Assembly: GCA_948144175.1 (NCBI GenBank)
Contig: CANXME010000407.1
Coordinates: 26,001-90,000, forward strand
Source: Closterium sp. NIES-65
Taxonomy: Eukaryota; Streptophyta; Zygnematophyceae; Desmidiales; Closteriaceae
Length of the DNA stretch: 64,000 nucleotides
Reading direction: 5' to 3'
Shown: piece after piece, positions 1 through 9,954 of the stretch
Layout of the letters: each line of letters starts with the position of its first letter
Numbering within the stretch: the stretch's first letter is position 1
Program-made: the position numbers and the translations under genes
The notes under the pieces: model-generated
The model's input: only the letters and a program-made list of their open reading frames with translations
The model's database searches: none
What the model was told of the DNA's origin: nothing

Positions 1-90
1 CCGTAACTGCTAGGGGGAAACACAGGTTGTCAAATCACAGAGTGCATAATACAGAGTACACCAGTTTCACCTACACTTGCCACCACTTAC

Positions 91-835
91 TCTGTGTAGT
101 ACGTGCCGTAGCCGCCACCGGGAGGAAGGTCTGGTAACCCCTCCTTTGACAGAAACCAGCACAGCGGGACGAACATCGCTATGGGTGCGTCCGCCTTGCA
201 GACGAAGAGCGCGATGTGGAGGAGCCGAATGATGTGACGGGTGGAAGCGTCCGTGGTCTGCCACCGAGTAAGTGTGGCCTGCTTCGCCTTCTCCGCCTCC
301 GCCTTCTCCTGATTCTCCACCACGTTCTTGTGTGCACAGGTCGCGGAGTGAGTGCGGATGCTGCCAATCTGGAGATCCCGCCCACCCTCACCCTTCGCCC
401 CATACGCGGTGTGCGCTAGTGGATCTCTGTGCTTCACAGAAATGGTGCACTTCAAAGACGGACAACTGCTAGACATGCGGAGTAAACGCAACCATTTGAA
501 ACTACCTGCCCACTGGCCGTCAAACGTCTTCTTCACCGACTCGTACTCAGCATCTGCCAGAGCAGTGGGTGGCTTCGGATCGGCCGAAGGAGCATGGCGC
601 TTGTTTGAAGTAGCGTCTCGAGGAGGAGGGGCGCCCCAGAGCGTGTGCTGCTTGTATGTAGTTCCTGGGCGCGGTCATTCGACGGGCGCGGTGCTGACCG
701 TCGAAGGCGAAGCAGTAGGCGGCTTTGACGAGCCCTCGCCACCTTCGGGAACTAAATCTATGTCAGGATGTGGCTCCCACGCCATGGGTGAGTATGGCGG
801 CTCGAACGGATAGACCGTTCCTACCACACATTCTG
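91..835 (-). pseudogene. TTF-type zinc-finger / hAT-transposase-like gene, 3' piece, broken
   Basis: The minus strand reads from a proline-rich linker (SPECVVGTVYPFEPPYSP) into KKTFDGQWAGSFKWLR and then a Cys/His cluster (CPSLKC, then HTAYGAKGEGGRDLQIGS, then CAHKNVVE), followed by a helical segment ending GLPDLPPGGGYGTYYTE. This order resembles the TTF-type zinc finger plus linker found at the N terminus of hAT-like transposases and their domesticated relatives; that assignment is from family knowledge and is tentative. A good splice donor (gtaagt) follows at about 90-85, so the gene continues off the left edge. One in-frame TGA near 676-674 breaks the frame (probably from CGA). The 5' part lies at 2192-2651, separated by an LTR element. 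Best read as a degenerate transposon gene or a host gene derived from one. Confidence 0.5.
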
Positions 836-840
836 GTGAC

Positions 841-1060
841 TGTCAGAATTATATTCTTATACCTGCATGTAGTTCTAGCTGTAGTGTAGATATTAACTTT
901 ATAGGTGGTGCACCTCTTTGTTTGCTATATGTACTCTAGTGCTTTAGTAAACATCATTCCCCTCTCTCCTTGGCACAAATCTAGCTCGACTCCCTTGGCC
1001 TAGGCTACTAAGCCTAGGCCCACTTAAATCCAACTACCTATTTATGCCACTATTCTAACA
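841..1060 (+). repeat. Left LTR of element A
   Basis: 220 bp, near-identical to 1972-2191, with only about a dozen substitutions visible. Contains a short palindrome around cctaggctactaagcctagg. Confidence 0.92.
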
Positions 1061-1194
1061 TGGTATTGGAGTCTGTTAAGTCCTGGCCTGCGGGCCAGCC
1101 TCACACTTCCGGTGCTGTTTTTCCAGTCGCGCGCCTCGCGCACGTGGCGATTATCATTCTGTCCCGCGCCCGGGTGGCGCGTGACGTTTTTTCT

Positions 1195-1500
1195 GCCCGT
1201 CGCGGACCCGCCCCTGGCGCCCGCGACGGTGCCCTGAGCAGCCGCGGACCCGCCCCTGGCGCCCGCGACGGTGCCCTGAACCGTCGCGGACCCGCCCCTG
1301 GCGCACGCGACGGTGCCCTGAGCCGCCGCGGACCCGCCCCTGGCTCCCGCGACGGTGCCCTGAGCCGCCGCGGACCCGCGCCTGGCGCCCGCGACGGTGC
1401 CTTGCGCCGCTGCGGACCCGCCCCTGGCACCCGCGACAGTGCCCTGAGCCGCTGCAGACCCGCCCTTGGCGCCCGCGACGGCGCCTCTATCTCACCCCGC
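1195..1500 (+). repeat. 42-bp minisatellite inside element A
   Basis: About seven units of 42 bp. Each holds cgcggacccgcccctggcg and translates on the plus strand as a 14-residue repeat around RGPAPGARDGAL. A multiple-of-three period keeps the frame open over about 160 codons, but nothing else supports a protein. Confidence 0.88.
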
Positions 1501-1971
1501 GCCTGCACTCGCTGCAGCCGCCCCTGCCCTACCTGCGCCGACCCTCTGTAGCCGCTCTGCGGCTTTATCTCCCCCCCCCCCCCCCCCCCCTCCTCTTCCT
1601 TCGTCTCCCTGCAGCCGTGGGGGGGAGGGTATGGCGGTGGCGTGTGTGGGGGTGATGGGTGGTGTGCTTCCCTTTCCCTCCTCCTTTCGTTCCCACTGCT
1701 GCAGCTGCCGCTGGGGGGGAGAGTGTGAGGGTGTGGGGGAGCCAGGGGAGTGGCACTGGGGTGGCGGGTGTGAGACCAACCAGCCGCCCCTCCTGAAGTG
1801 GGGGGGGGGGGGGGGGGGAGGAGGAGAGTAAAGGGGTGGCAGGAGTGCCTGCCCCTTTGCTGCTATACCTGCTCTGTTGCCTTGCCTGCTGTTGTTGTTT
1901 TATCTGTCTGTGGTCTATCCCTGCAGGTTGTGTTCTGCACTTAGCTATTCCTGCATACAGTTATGAGGGGA

Positions 1972-2191
1972 TGTCAGAATTATATTTTTATACCTGCATG
2001 TAGTTCTAGCTGTAGTGTAGATATTAACTCTATAGGTGATGCACCTATTTGTTTGCTATATGTACCTTAGTGCTATAGTGAACATCATTCCCTTCTCTCC
2101 TTGGCAGAAATCTAGCTCGACTCCCTTGGCCTAGGCTACTAAGCCTAGGCCCACTTAAATCCAACTACCTACTTATGCCACTATTCTAACA
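1972..2191 (+). repeat. Right LTR of element A
   Basis: Partner of 841-1060 with the same start (tgtcagaattatatt) and the same end (attctaaca), followed by the target duplication gtgac. Confidence 0.92.
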
Positions 2192-2651
2192 GTGACGGCT
2201 CACGAGGCGGCGGGTGTGCAATGGGAACGGCGTAGTTCTCGCTAAGGCGTGGTAAGACGCCCAGAACGGAGAGGCCGTTTCTCGCGCCATCAGGTGGATC
2301 GGGCCCTCCAGCGGGCATTGTGGAGTTGAACCGTGAGAAGGGTTGAGAATGAGGGCCAAGCGCAAGACCCCTTCGTAGAGAACGACCCTCTGGCAGCCTC
2401 GAAAGGGCCGTTTCTTCCACGGGGCGGGCTCTGTTATGGCCAGCAAGGCAGCACTGAGGCTGCAACTTGTTGTTAAGGACAGCTTGAAGCTGTCCTTGAC
2501 AGCCAATTCTGTTGTGATGGCGGTGGGCGTGGCAACAACTGACGTGGTTCAACAATGTGTTGGCAGTCCTGCGCCAGAAACAACCAATGAGGTTTCTTGG
2601 CGTGCTGCCGACAACGAAACAAGTTTCCATGCACGTGGTCACAAGCGACAA
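2192..2651 (-). pseudogene. 5' piece of the interrupted zinc-finger/transposase-like gene
   Basis: Minus-strand open frame ending in HPPPREPS at the insertion point of element A. With the element removed it continues without a frame change into SPECVVGTVYPF at 835. The start codon is unclear; no strong ATG context is seen and an upstream exon is possible. The sequence is Arg/Pro-rich with no recognised domain in this part. Kept separate from 91-835 because the element physically divides them. Confidence 0.4.
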
Positions 2652-2940
2652 CGGGTGTTTGTGGGGGTGTTGTACGTTTTGTCACCACTAGAACTATGGT
2701 CTGATTCGCATTAAAAAATATTCGGTAACAGGGTAGTGTACACCAATCCCTGATTCCGTCAGGGTAACCTAAAAACCTATCAGGGTGAAATAAAACATGC
2801 TCTTTTAAGAGAAGGGTAACTATTGTGCAATCGTGATTTCGGCAGGGTAATCCTGAAAAAGCGGCCGGCCCCCAGGGTAATCAGGGCGTGATATTTTGGG
2901 CCCTGAGGTGCGAGTTGTTTTTTTTTTTCTAGTCGACTCT
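2652..2940. other. Intergenic stretch with scattered cagggtaa motifs
   Basis: No gene seen. Between about 2730 and 2890 the octamer cagggtaa or a close variant occurs roughly six times at irregular spacing, on the plus strand only. It is not a telomere repeat. Function unknown. Confidence 0.4.
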
Positions 2941-4419
2941 TCCCTTCACCCTCGGTTCCCTCACCACACTCGCTTACCTGTGAGTAGCCACCTGCACAGT
3001 GCCAGTAGCTTCTGAGAATTCTCTGAGGTCAAATATACCTGCCACTCTCGGTTCCCTCACCACCCTTGCCTACCTCTGAGCTACCTTGCCACCTGCACAC
3101 GGAGAAAACAAATCTCGACTCGACCTGTGACTCTTCGGCTATTTGTGTGTGTGAGTTGCTTTTCCATACGCGTCTCTTCCCACCACCCTCGCCTACTTGT
3201 GAGTTGCCATGCCACCTGCACAAAGAGGAAACGAAGCTATGCCAGTGACCCCCCTCTTCAGCAATTTGAGAGACGCTTCTGATAAAGGAAGGGCTCTGAG
3301 ATGTCTCGAAACACTTCTCCACATTCTACACTTCGCGTGAACAAGTTATTATCATTTCACCCCCCCTCCCCCACCCCACAACATACTCTCGTCTTCGCTG
3401 CCATACGCTGTGCTTAAAACTCCCTCTTTGTATCCATCTTCATTCCCTCAACCCACCGTGCAGTAACGTAGACAACACATTGCTCACCTGCCCTACCACT
3501 CCAGCCTCCTGTGAGATGCCTCAGGCCCGATTTCTGGCTTCTGTGTTCTTCATTCACATAAATTCGTGATTCCTTATTTCCCGCTCTCATCCTCACACCG
3601 TGCAGTAACATAGACAACACGTCGCTCACTTGCCCCGCTACCCCAGCCTCCTGTGAGGTGCCTCAGGACCCCCTATCCGTCTTTTGTGTCGACTGCGCCA
3701 CCTGCTGCTCCCAATGTTCTGCTTCTGGTACGTCCCTTCTGCCTTCCTCCTGCCTTTCATCCTGGAGTCCCTTTTGAGAATCCTCAGGACCCCTATCCGT
3801 CTTCTGTGTCGACTGCGCCACCTTCTGCTCCCAGTGCTCTGCTGCTGGTAAGTCTCTCTGCTTCCTACCAAACATCATGTCTCACCCGCCTGTTTGAAAA
3901 GCTTCACAAGAGCCCTTAACATTTATCATTTCTGCTCCCAGGGCTCTGCTGTACAAGTAAGCACATGTCTTCCTCTTGCTGCTCATGAATCTCTTACACA
4001 TTTAGAAGCGAGGTAATTTTCCAGACTGACTCAAAAATATCGCTGCGGGTAAACCCATGCCCTCCCCTTGCCGCTCATGACTCACCTGCACTTTTCAAAA
4101 TGTTTCAAGAAGGCCATTCAAAGTTTTTAACCAATCTCATCTTCCTTCTCTTGCGCATGGTCATCCAAGTATCTTATTCTGCCATCTAAACCTGATTTTC
4201 TCTTCAAGCTGCAAAAATATTCCATTTGCCACTCCAGCTGCTCTTCTACTTGTGAGCCTAGCCTCCCGGCCCCCCTCCTCCTTCGCCTTTTCCTGCTGCT
4301 ATCAAACCATTGTCCCATGTCCCCTTTCATGCACCCTTCTTTCATTCGTTCCGTGTCACCTAGTTCCGCAATTTCTTCTCTTCTTATTTTTTCCCCGAAC
4401 GGTTGCATAGTCTTGCCCG
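2941..4419 (+). repeat. Degenerate tandemly duplicated exon-like pieces upstream of a proline-rich ORF
   Basis: Several segments recur in direct order. A block around cctcggttccctcacca recurs near 2950, 3045 and 3175. A block with accgtgcagtaac starts at 3455 and 3597. A block with cctatccgtctt...cagtgctctgctgctg lies at 3661-3727 and again at 3782-3847, each ending at a splice-donor-like g|gtacgt or g|gtaagt; a third shorter copy lies near 3931-3955. The plus-strand translation of the middle block is DPYPSSVSTAPPSAPSALLL, in keeping with the proline/serine-rich frame downstream. I read these as duplicated short exons of one gene or its decay products. Confidence 0.5.
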
Positions 4420-4878
4420 TTGCTCAATGGCTTGCCGTATGATTGGAATCTGTCGTTCCTTTTTCCCCCATTCCCGGCCTGCTACACCAACCTCAAAGCT
4501 CCTCAAGCCCCTCCGATCCAGCCGCCAGCAGCAGCACCACCATCACTAGCAGCACCACCAGCAGCAGAACCATCAGTTGCAGCACCATCATCAGCAGCAC
4601 CAGTGCCTTCACCAATGCCACCTCCACCAACCCAACCACCATCTGCAGCACCAACAACACCCCCACCTGCAGCGCCACCATCACCAGGGCCATCATCACC
4701 ATCACCTTCCAGCAGCCCGTCCATCCCATCCCCACCATCCCCACTACCACCACCACCAACACCACCTTCACCATCGCCACCACCAACACCCAAACCTGCC
4801 TCGCCAGTGTTTGTGAGAGCCCTCTACATCAATGCAATGATAGTTTCCGTGCTAGCCCTCATTATTGTTGTCTTTTGA
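4420..4878 (+). CDS. Proline/alanine-rich protein, probable 3' exon, with C-terminal hydrophobic tail
   Basis: The frame runs from a short non-repetitive head through about 95 residues of Pro/Ala/Ser runs (PPPPTQPP, SPSPSSSPS, PLPPPPTPPSPSPPP) to a C-terminal hydrophobic segment (ALYINAMIVSVLALIIVVF) and stop. This layout resembles arabinogalactan- or extensin-like wall proteins, whose hydrophobic tails are often GPI-anchor signals. Family resemblance is by composition only. The true start is uncertain: a ttttcccccattcccgg tract suggests a splice acceptor within the first 60 bp, so this is probably a terminal exon of a longer gene that includes the upstream repeated pieces. Confidence 0.4.
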   Translation: MLNGLPYDWNLSFLFPPFPACYTNLKAPQAPPIQPPAAAPPSLAAPPAAEPSVAAPSSAAPVPSPMPPPPTQPPSAAPTTPPPAAPPSPGPSSPSPSSSPSIPSPPSPLPPPPTPPSPSPPPTPKPASPVFVRALYINAMIVSVLALIIVVF

Positions 4879-6082
4879 TGTGAGTGATGGATTTCACAGT
4901 TGCTGTTTATATATGCAGGGTGAGTGTTTTGTGATGGGGCATAAGCTTTGCCGCTAGTCATCGGTAGCTATTTATCTACTTGGAGTTGCTGGTCAAATAA
5001 GAATGTGATTTTTAAATGAGGAGAAGGTAGCTGAGGTCGATGGTTGAAGTTGTTCACCCTTACACCTTGTAAAAGTTATGTGAACCCCGTGTAAAAGATC
5101 ATGCTTGTTGTGAACCTGTTACGATTCTCAATTATATCTCTTGACAGTGTGGTGTATATATCACGTCCGTACGAATTTCCTCCCCGTCGGTCAATGTTTG
5201 TGGTGTTGAAATTCGCGAGGAAACCCGGTTTCGCGATGCGGAACCCCGAAGGCTTGCTTCGCGAACGATTTTTCACCAAGCGAAGAATATCATTTACCAC
5301 CAGCACATCTCGGCGAATCTCGAACGAAACTGAGGTGGTACACCAAGTGAGTGGCATGTGTGCGCAAAACTCCCCGATTGGGACAGTCGTTGTGGTCAAC
5401 GAGGAATTACACTGAAATATTTCCCCCTCTCACACAGTCCTGGTCTTTCCTCAGGAGTTTCCGGCGGACACAGAACAGCCCCCTCTCGCACCGCTCAGCA
5501 AGGTTAAGTCTCAACAACACGGCAGCTTCTACCTCCAATAATTGTGACTAGGAATGGAGCAACCTCCAATAATCGTAACTAGAGATCGAGCCGCCGCCAA
5601 AACTGCATCGTCAGTCCGACGATAATCAAACAGCGAGCCCGTAGGGAAGATTCCTGTGTCGGAAAAGCGGTCCGAGAGTCGGGATTGCATCACAGACCAG
5701 TTAGTATCCGTGCAGTCCTGGTGACATCGCGAGCGCGCCTCGGCTATACGTTACGTCCGAGCCGAGACGAGCTATGGGCCGCGAAACAACCAATTCAAGC
5801 TCTGTATTCTCAGCGCTCTCCAGCTTGCGTATCAAGTATAAAGTAACAACGGTGTCTCCACATTATACGTTCGATAGCGCATCCGTCTCGCGCATTTGTC
5901 TGATTTTTAGTAAGCCACCGCTAATCGCGTTCCGTCGTCGGACACACTTTGTCGTCGCATCGACGAGCTATCTTGGTGCCATCCCGCTGCCGCCGGTCTT
6001 GCAAAGAGTCTCCCCAAAGCTTACCGTCTTGGTCCGTCTCTCCTGTTCGCTTGATTCACAGCATTGACTCATAGGACCAACG
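4879..6082. other. Intergenic region, no supported gene
   Basis: Only short frames on both strands, none with a recognisable domain. It should contain the 5' flank of the EXORDIUM-like gene. A duplicated phrase (acctccaataatcgtaact / acctccaataattgtgact) occurs near 5530-5580. Confidence 0.5.
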
Positions 6083-6178
6083 ATGGGTGCATTTTCCACA
6101 AGATCGACCCTTACCTTTCTGGTCGCACTCATAGCGATGCTAGCAGCGGTTTCCCACGCCCTCGGCAGCCGCGAATAA
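6083..6178 (+). CDS. Signal-peptide ORF in frame with the EXORDIUM-like gene, ended by TAA
   Basis: ATG at 6083 opens a 31-codon frame with a textbook secretory signal: a polar/basic start (MGAFSTRST), a hydrophobic core (LTFLVALIAMLAAVS) and a cleavage region HALGSRE. The TAA at 6176-6178 lies in the same frame as the downstream EXORDIUM-like frame that begins at ATG 6197. EXORDIUM proteins are secreted, so this is very probably the real N terminus, either broken by a nonsense change, spliced in a way I cannot see, or a sequencing error. Confidence 0.55.
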   Translation: MGAFSTRSTLTFLVALIAMLAAVSHALGSRE

Positions 6179-6196
6179 AGTGTAGGGACACCTACA

Positions 6197-7955
6197 ATGG
6201 CTGGGCTGAAATTTGGTATTCCTCGGAGGGCAATGCGGCGTGTAATGCGGGGACCCAGCGACCAGATCTCCGTAGATCCCTCTGATACTCCCGCATTGCG
6301 GCCACACAGCGCCTCTGCACCTCCGGCGGGGGACCAGCAGCCCTCACCTCTCCGTTCAGCCACCGCTTCCGCCGCCCCTCCTGGGGCAAGGCTCATTCCC
6401 CTGCGTGGCGCGAGATCTGCGCGAACCGCCGTGTCGCCATACGCAATAGTGCCAAATTCCACTGTAACGGCCCAGAGCTCGTCCGCGACGCGGTTCGTCC
6501 CTCTCAGGCTGCGCCTCGGAAAGCTGCAGCATCAGCTGCAGCGGCGCGAGCTGGAGGGTGCGATGGACATCGCGAACCAGGGTGGCCCGATACTGGCCTA
6601 CCCGAAGGTGTACTTAATCTACTATGGGACCTGGCTCGAGGGGGCCGGGCAGGATGTGATTGAGAATTTCATAAACTCGCTGGGCGGGGATACGGGGAAC
6701 CAGGGGGACCAGACGGGGGAGAACAGTGTGCGACGGTGGTGGGACATCTCGACCAACTACTACCAGAATAACGACGACGGCTCTCAGACGTTCGTCAGTC
6801 CCGAGGTGAGTGTGTTGGTGCCCCGTGCCCCCGTGCCCCGTGCATTTCCATTTTTTGTGCACTTACAAACATGCGATGGTCGCCTGCTACTCCTCTCAAA
6901 TCGCATCATTTTCGCTTCATGTGCTTATACTATTCGGGCTCACTACTTTTACACCCGACACCCTCACCCGAATCCGAGTCAGATCGTGTTGGGCGGCACG
7001 GTGACAGACGAGGGATCTAACGGCTGGGAATCCATCGATTTGGGGATGATTGAGTCATGCGTGTGATTTTTCTGCTGGAACCGCGTTGCTCGCTTCGTTG
7101 TCATGCTATGCCATCATTCCCTGTTGCCTCTCGTATTTCAAACTTACTTCCTCAACCCCACCTTTTCACTCACCACAACCATCCGCTTCCACCCACCCAT
7201 CCACTCCCCCCCAGCCCTTTCCTTCCCCCGCACCCTTTCATCCCAAACCCCCCCCCCTTCCCCCGCCGCTCCGTCCATCCCCCCTTTTCTTCGCCAGTCG
7301 TCAGCACGCACGTCGGAACGGAGCTGCCCGTAGACACTGACGGAATCTACCTCGTTCTCACGAGTGCTGACGTCAAGGTTGACGGATTCTGTGACGAATT
7401 CTGCGGATTCCACACCTCTCATACTTTGGATTCGGGGGAAAATGTCGCTATTGATTTCATAGGGCACCACGACCTGTGCTGCAAATACGGCGAGTGAGTG
7501 TCGGCTCCGTGTTTTACGAGGGTGGGTGAGAGAATGTGAAGGAACATCATTTCCCTTTCCAATTCTCAACTACTATTCCACCAACTCGACTACTGCTTTC
7601 AGCACCACAGCCCAAATCCATCACTTACCAACCGTATTCCACATCCCCAAACCCATCCAGCGTCACGCCCAATGGCATGCCAGGAATTGACGGCATGATC
7701 TCCACGATTGCTCACGAAGTCACCGAGGCTGCTACCAACCCTGACGTCTCGTCCGGATGGATGGCCTCGGACGGCGAAGAGAATGCCGATATGTGCGCGT
7801 GGCAGTATGGAGATGTTTCACAGGACACTGATGGTGATGGTAATATGTATGACTACAACATGGTTGGGAACGATGGGATGCGGTTCATGGTTGAAGGTAA
7901 CTGGGACCTGATTACTAATTCATGCCAAATTCAAGCACAGGATGATGGGTACTAG
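6197..7955 (+). CDS. EXORDIUM-like / phosphate-induced (Phi-1) family secreted protein
   Basis: EXORDIUM proteins are apoplastic plant proteins linked to brassinosteroid and carbon-status growth responses. Proposed exons: to 6805 (donor gtgagt), 6983-7062, 7305-7493, 7661-7955. Phases agree and the last frame ends TAG after QDDGY. Recognisable family blocks are AYPKVYLIYYGTWLEG, SVRRWWDIS, DGIYLVLTSADV, a Cys-rich GFCDEFCGFH and CCKYG, then NGMPGIDGMISTIAHEV with EAATNP, and a C-terminal NSC. The N-terminal 115 residues are low-complexity and not family-like. The third junction is uncertain: an upstream acceptor could retain a few more residues before TPNGMPG. The missing signal peptide is at 6083-6178. 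Confidence 0.72.
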
Positions 7956-9954
7956 AACTGAAATTCTTTTTGGCATGTCTTGTCCTGCTCCAACTCCTTG
8001 TTGGGAGGAGTACCTGCTATGGCTGCTAAGTCACATTCACATTCAGTCAAGAATAAAGGGGTTTATTTTGAGTTTTGGACCCTGAATTTTATATCTGCAT
8101 ATGTACTTCAAGTATTTGTGTTGTCCTTTTGCTAATTATAGTAGTAAGAAGATTCTTGGTTTGTGTGCCACTTTTGCACTCATCAAAATAGAGCGTTCAG
8201 TTTGGCACCATTATCTCTAAACAAACCTACCGTAAACTGTAACGACTCAGACAAAATCGATAAATCCGATCGCCAGGCTCCGTTAAAACCCGTGTCCCAA
8301 ATCGCGGACCGCGAGGGTCAAGTTTTTAAAACTTGACGAAGTTGAGTGTCCAAGCTTTTGAAAGTCACGCACCTGCAATTTGGGACTTTCGAAGACAGAT
8401 TCAGAGCGTATTCCAAAGCACGAACACCATCCGAAGTGGCCCCACCCGAACTTCTTGGGGCTCAGGATGGTGTCTGTGTGGGGCAGGCCCCCACTCTTGA
8501 CTTTTGGGGTCGCAGGGTTGGCCAGAACGGTCGTCTGCGTCGTCTGACGCAGAGCTGGTTTGGTTTGCTTCGCGCCCAATAGAATCTGCCAGAACCCGTC
8601 GCAGTGTAGCCTCCCAAACGTCAAGTTCTGACTTCGCGGGCAATTGTGAAACTTGTGCCGCGAAATCGTTTTTCCCCCCGCTTTGAACATTAGATTTGGT
8701 TGACACTCGCGATCTGGCACTCCATCCCTTCCAACTCTATGCTTCTTGTTTCCCGTGCCTTGAAACCATACAAAACTTGCACTTGTCATAACACATTCGA
8801 CACCAACTACTAGCCAGCAAAGGTCCTCTCCCACCCATTCACAATGGCTCCTAGGAAAAAATGTGCTTTTCGGGCTCAGGCAGTGGAAGAACAGTCACCC
8901 CCTGTGCCATGCCCTGATCCTCCGTTTGTTGTCTGGATGAAGCAGCAGATGGACATGGGGATCAGTCGCCTTCGCCTCATTGGAGTCACGGACTCACAGG
9001 GCACTAGTTTTGTGACGTTAACTGGTCACGGTAACTCAGCCTGTCAGGTTCAATGTCCCAATCATACACCAACATGGCATGAAACCCCTTGTCGCATGAA
9101 GACGTGCAAGACGGTCGCATGTTACGTGGCCGTCAGCTCCAAAGTGTCTTGATGCCGAACCGCGTGGCGCAACATTGAAATTAGAATTTCCAACATTGCG
9201 GACCGCGTGGCCCAACTTCGGATGGTGTCCGTGCTTTGGAATACGCCCTCACTCACCAGGGGGAACCGAGGGTTGGCTGGGTCTCGCGAAAAAAACGAAC
9301 CTAGACGAAATTGCGAACTCTCGCCAAAGCCTACACCAGAAAAACTCCCTCTGGTCAACTTTTAAAAGCATGAACAATTTGGGCCGCCGGCTTTAAGGCA
9401 TAGAGCAGTGATAATCGCCATTTGCCATTTCTGCGACAGCTTTCTGACACCGTCGTGTCCCGCGCAGCTGCGCCCCACACACAAGCCCCCCTGGAGTGCT
9501 CGCTCCAGACCGCGAGAGCTTTCTGATCCTCCGCCATTTCACCGAAGTACCTCTAAGCCCTACTAGTTCCTTCGCGTGGTTATGCTCGGAGCTGCTCTCG
9601 TCGTAGCTCGGATCTCGCGTTCACACGTTGGCCTGATAGCAGTCGGCAACCTTTCTTGGGGGCTCATATGATTGGGATTTGATACGCTGTTTTAAAAACA
9701 GGGAGCCTGAATATTGTAGCTATGGTCGCAATGGTGTATGTTTGAGATTGCGAGCCATCGGGGACATCCACGGTCGACCGCGAGTGACAGCGAAGGCGGT
9801 TTGTGTACGAAGCAAGGAGATAATCAGGCATGATCTAGGATCCAGATCAATTTGATTAGCTAAACAACGATCTAAATCAGTGGCACGAGCGTCAAGCGTC
9901 GTGACCGTTGTTCGTTGATCGTTGATCGTTGAGCGTCGACCGTCGATCGTCGCG
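7956..9954. other. Intergenic region with an interrupted inverted repeat
   Basis: No supported gene. A 33-bp segment at about 8406-8438 is repeated as its reverse complement at about 9214-9246 with one mismatch (shared core gtgctttggaatacgc). A second phrase, gcggaccgcg, occurs near 8305 and 9198. A 102-codon frame lies between (8844-9152, MAPRKKCAFRAQ...), with no recognised domain. The arrangement could be a decayed inverted-repeat transposon. The right end holds the promoter region of the Rab enzyme gene. Confidence 0.4.
9765..9797 (+). repeat. Shadow copy of exon 1 start of the Rab enzyme gene
   Basis: 33 bp reading catccacggtcgaccgcgag and onward closely matches 9953-9986 (start of exon 1), with the ATG changed to ATC. 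It lies about 190 bp upstream. Confidence 0.7.

Larger units (their letters stand above)
841..2191 (+). mobile_element. Small non-autonomous LTR retrotransposon A (TRIM-like)
   Basis: Two 220-bp direct terminal repeats (841-1060 and 1972-2191) begin tgtcag and end aaca. The element is flanked by an identical 5-bp target duplication gtgac (836-840 and 2192-2196). A tRNA-Met-like primer site (tggtattggagtc) starts right after the left repeat at 1061, and a purine run (atgagggga) lies just before the right repeat. No gag or pol is present; the 911-bp interior is GC-rich with a 42-bp tandem repeat and C/G homopolymers. It inserted into the minus-strand gene around it: the open frame rejoins exactly when the element and one target copy are removed. 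At 1351 bp it is longer than a classic TRIM. Confidence 0.93.

Noticed and set aside
1060..1551. 163-codon frame of RGPAPGARDGAL repeats as a real gene
   Set aside because: It sits wholly within a non-autonomous LTR element and owes its openness to a 42-bp, stop-free GC-rich unit.
2730..2890. Telomere-type repeat from the cagggtaa motifs
   Set aside because: Spacing is irregular and the motif is not TTTAGGG or a known variant array.
8844..9152. 102-codon frame starting MAPRKKCAFRAQ as a gene
   Set aside because: Single short frame with no domain or splice support; mentioned only within the intergenic entry.
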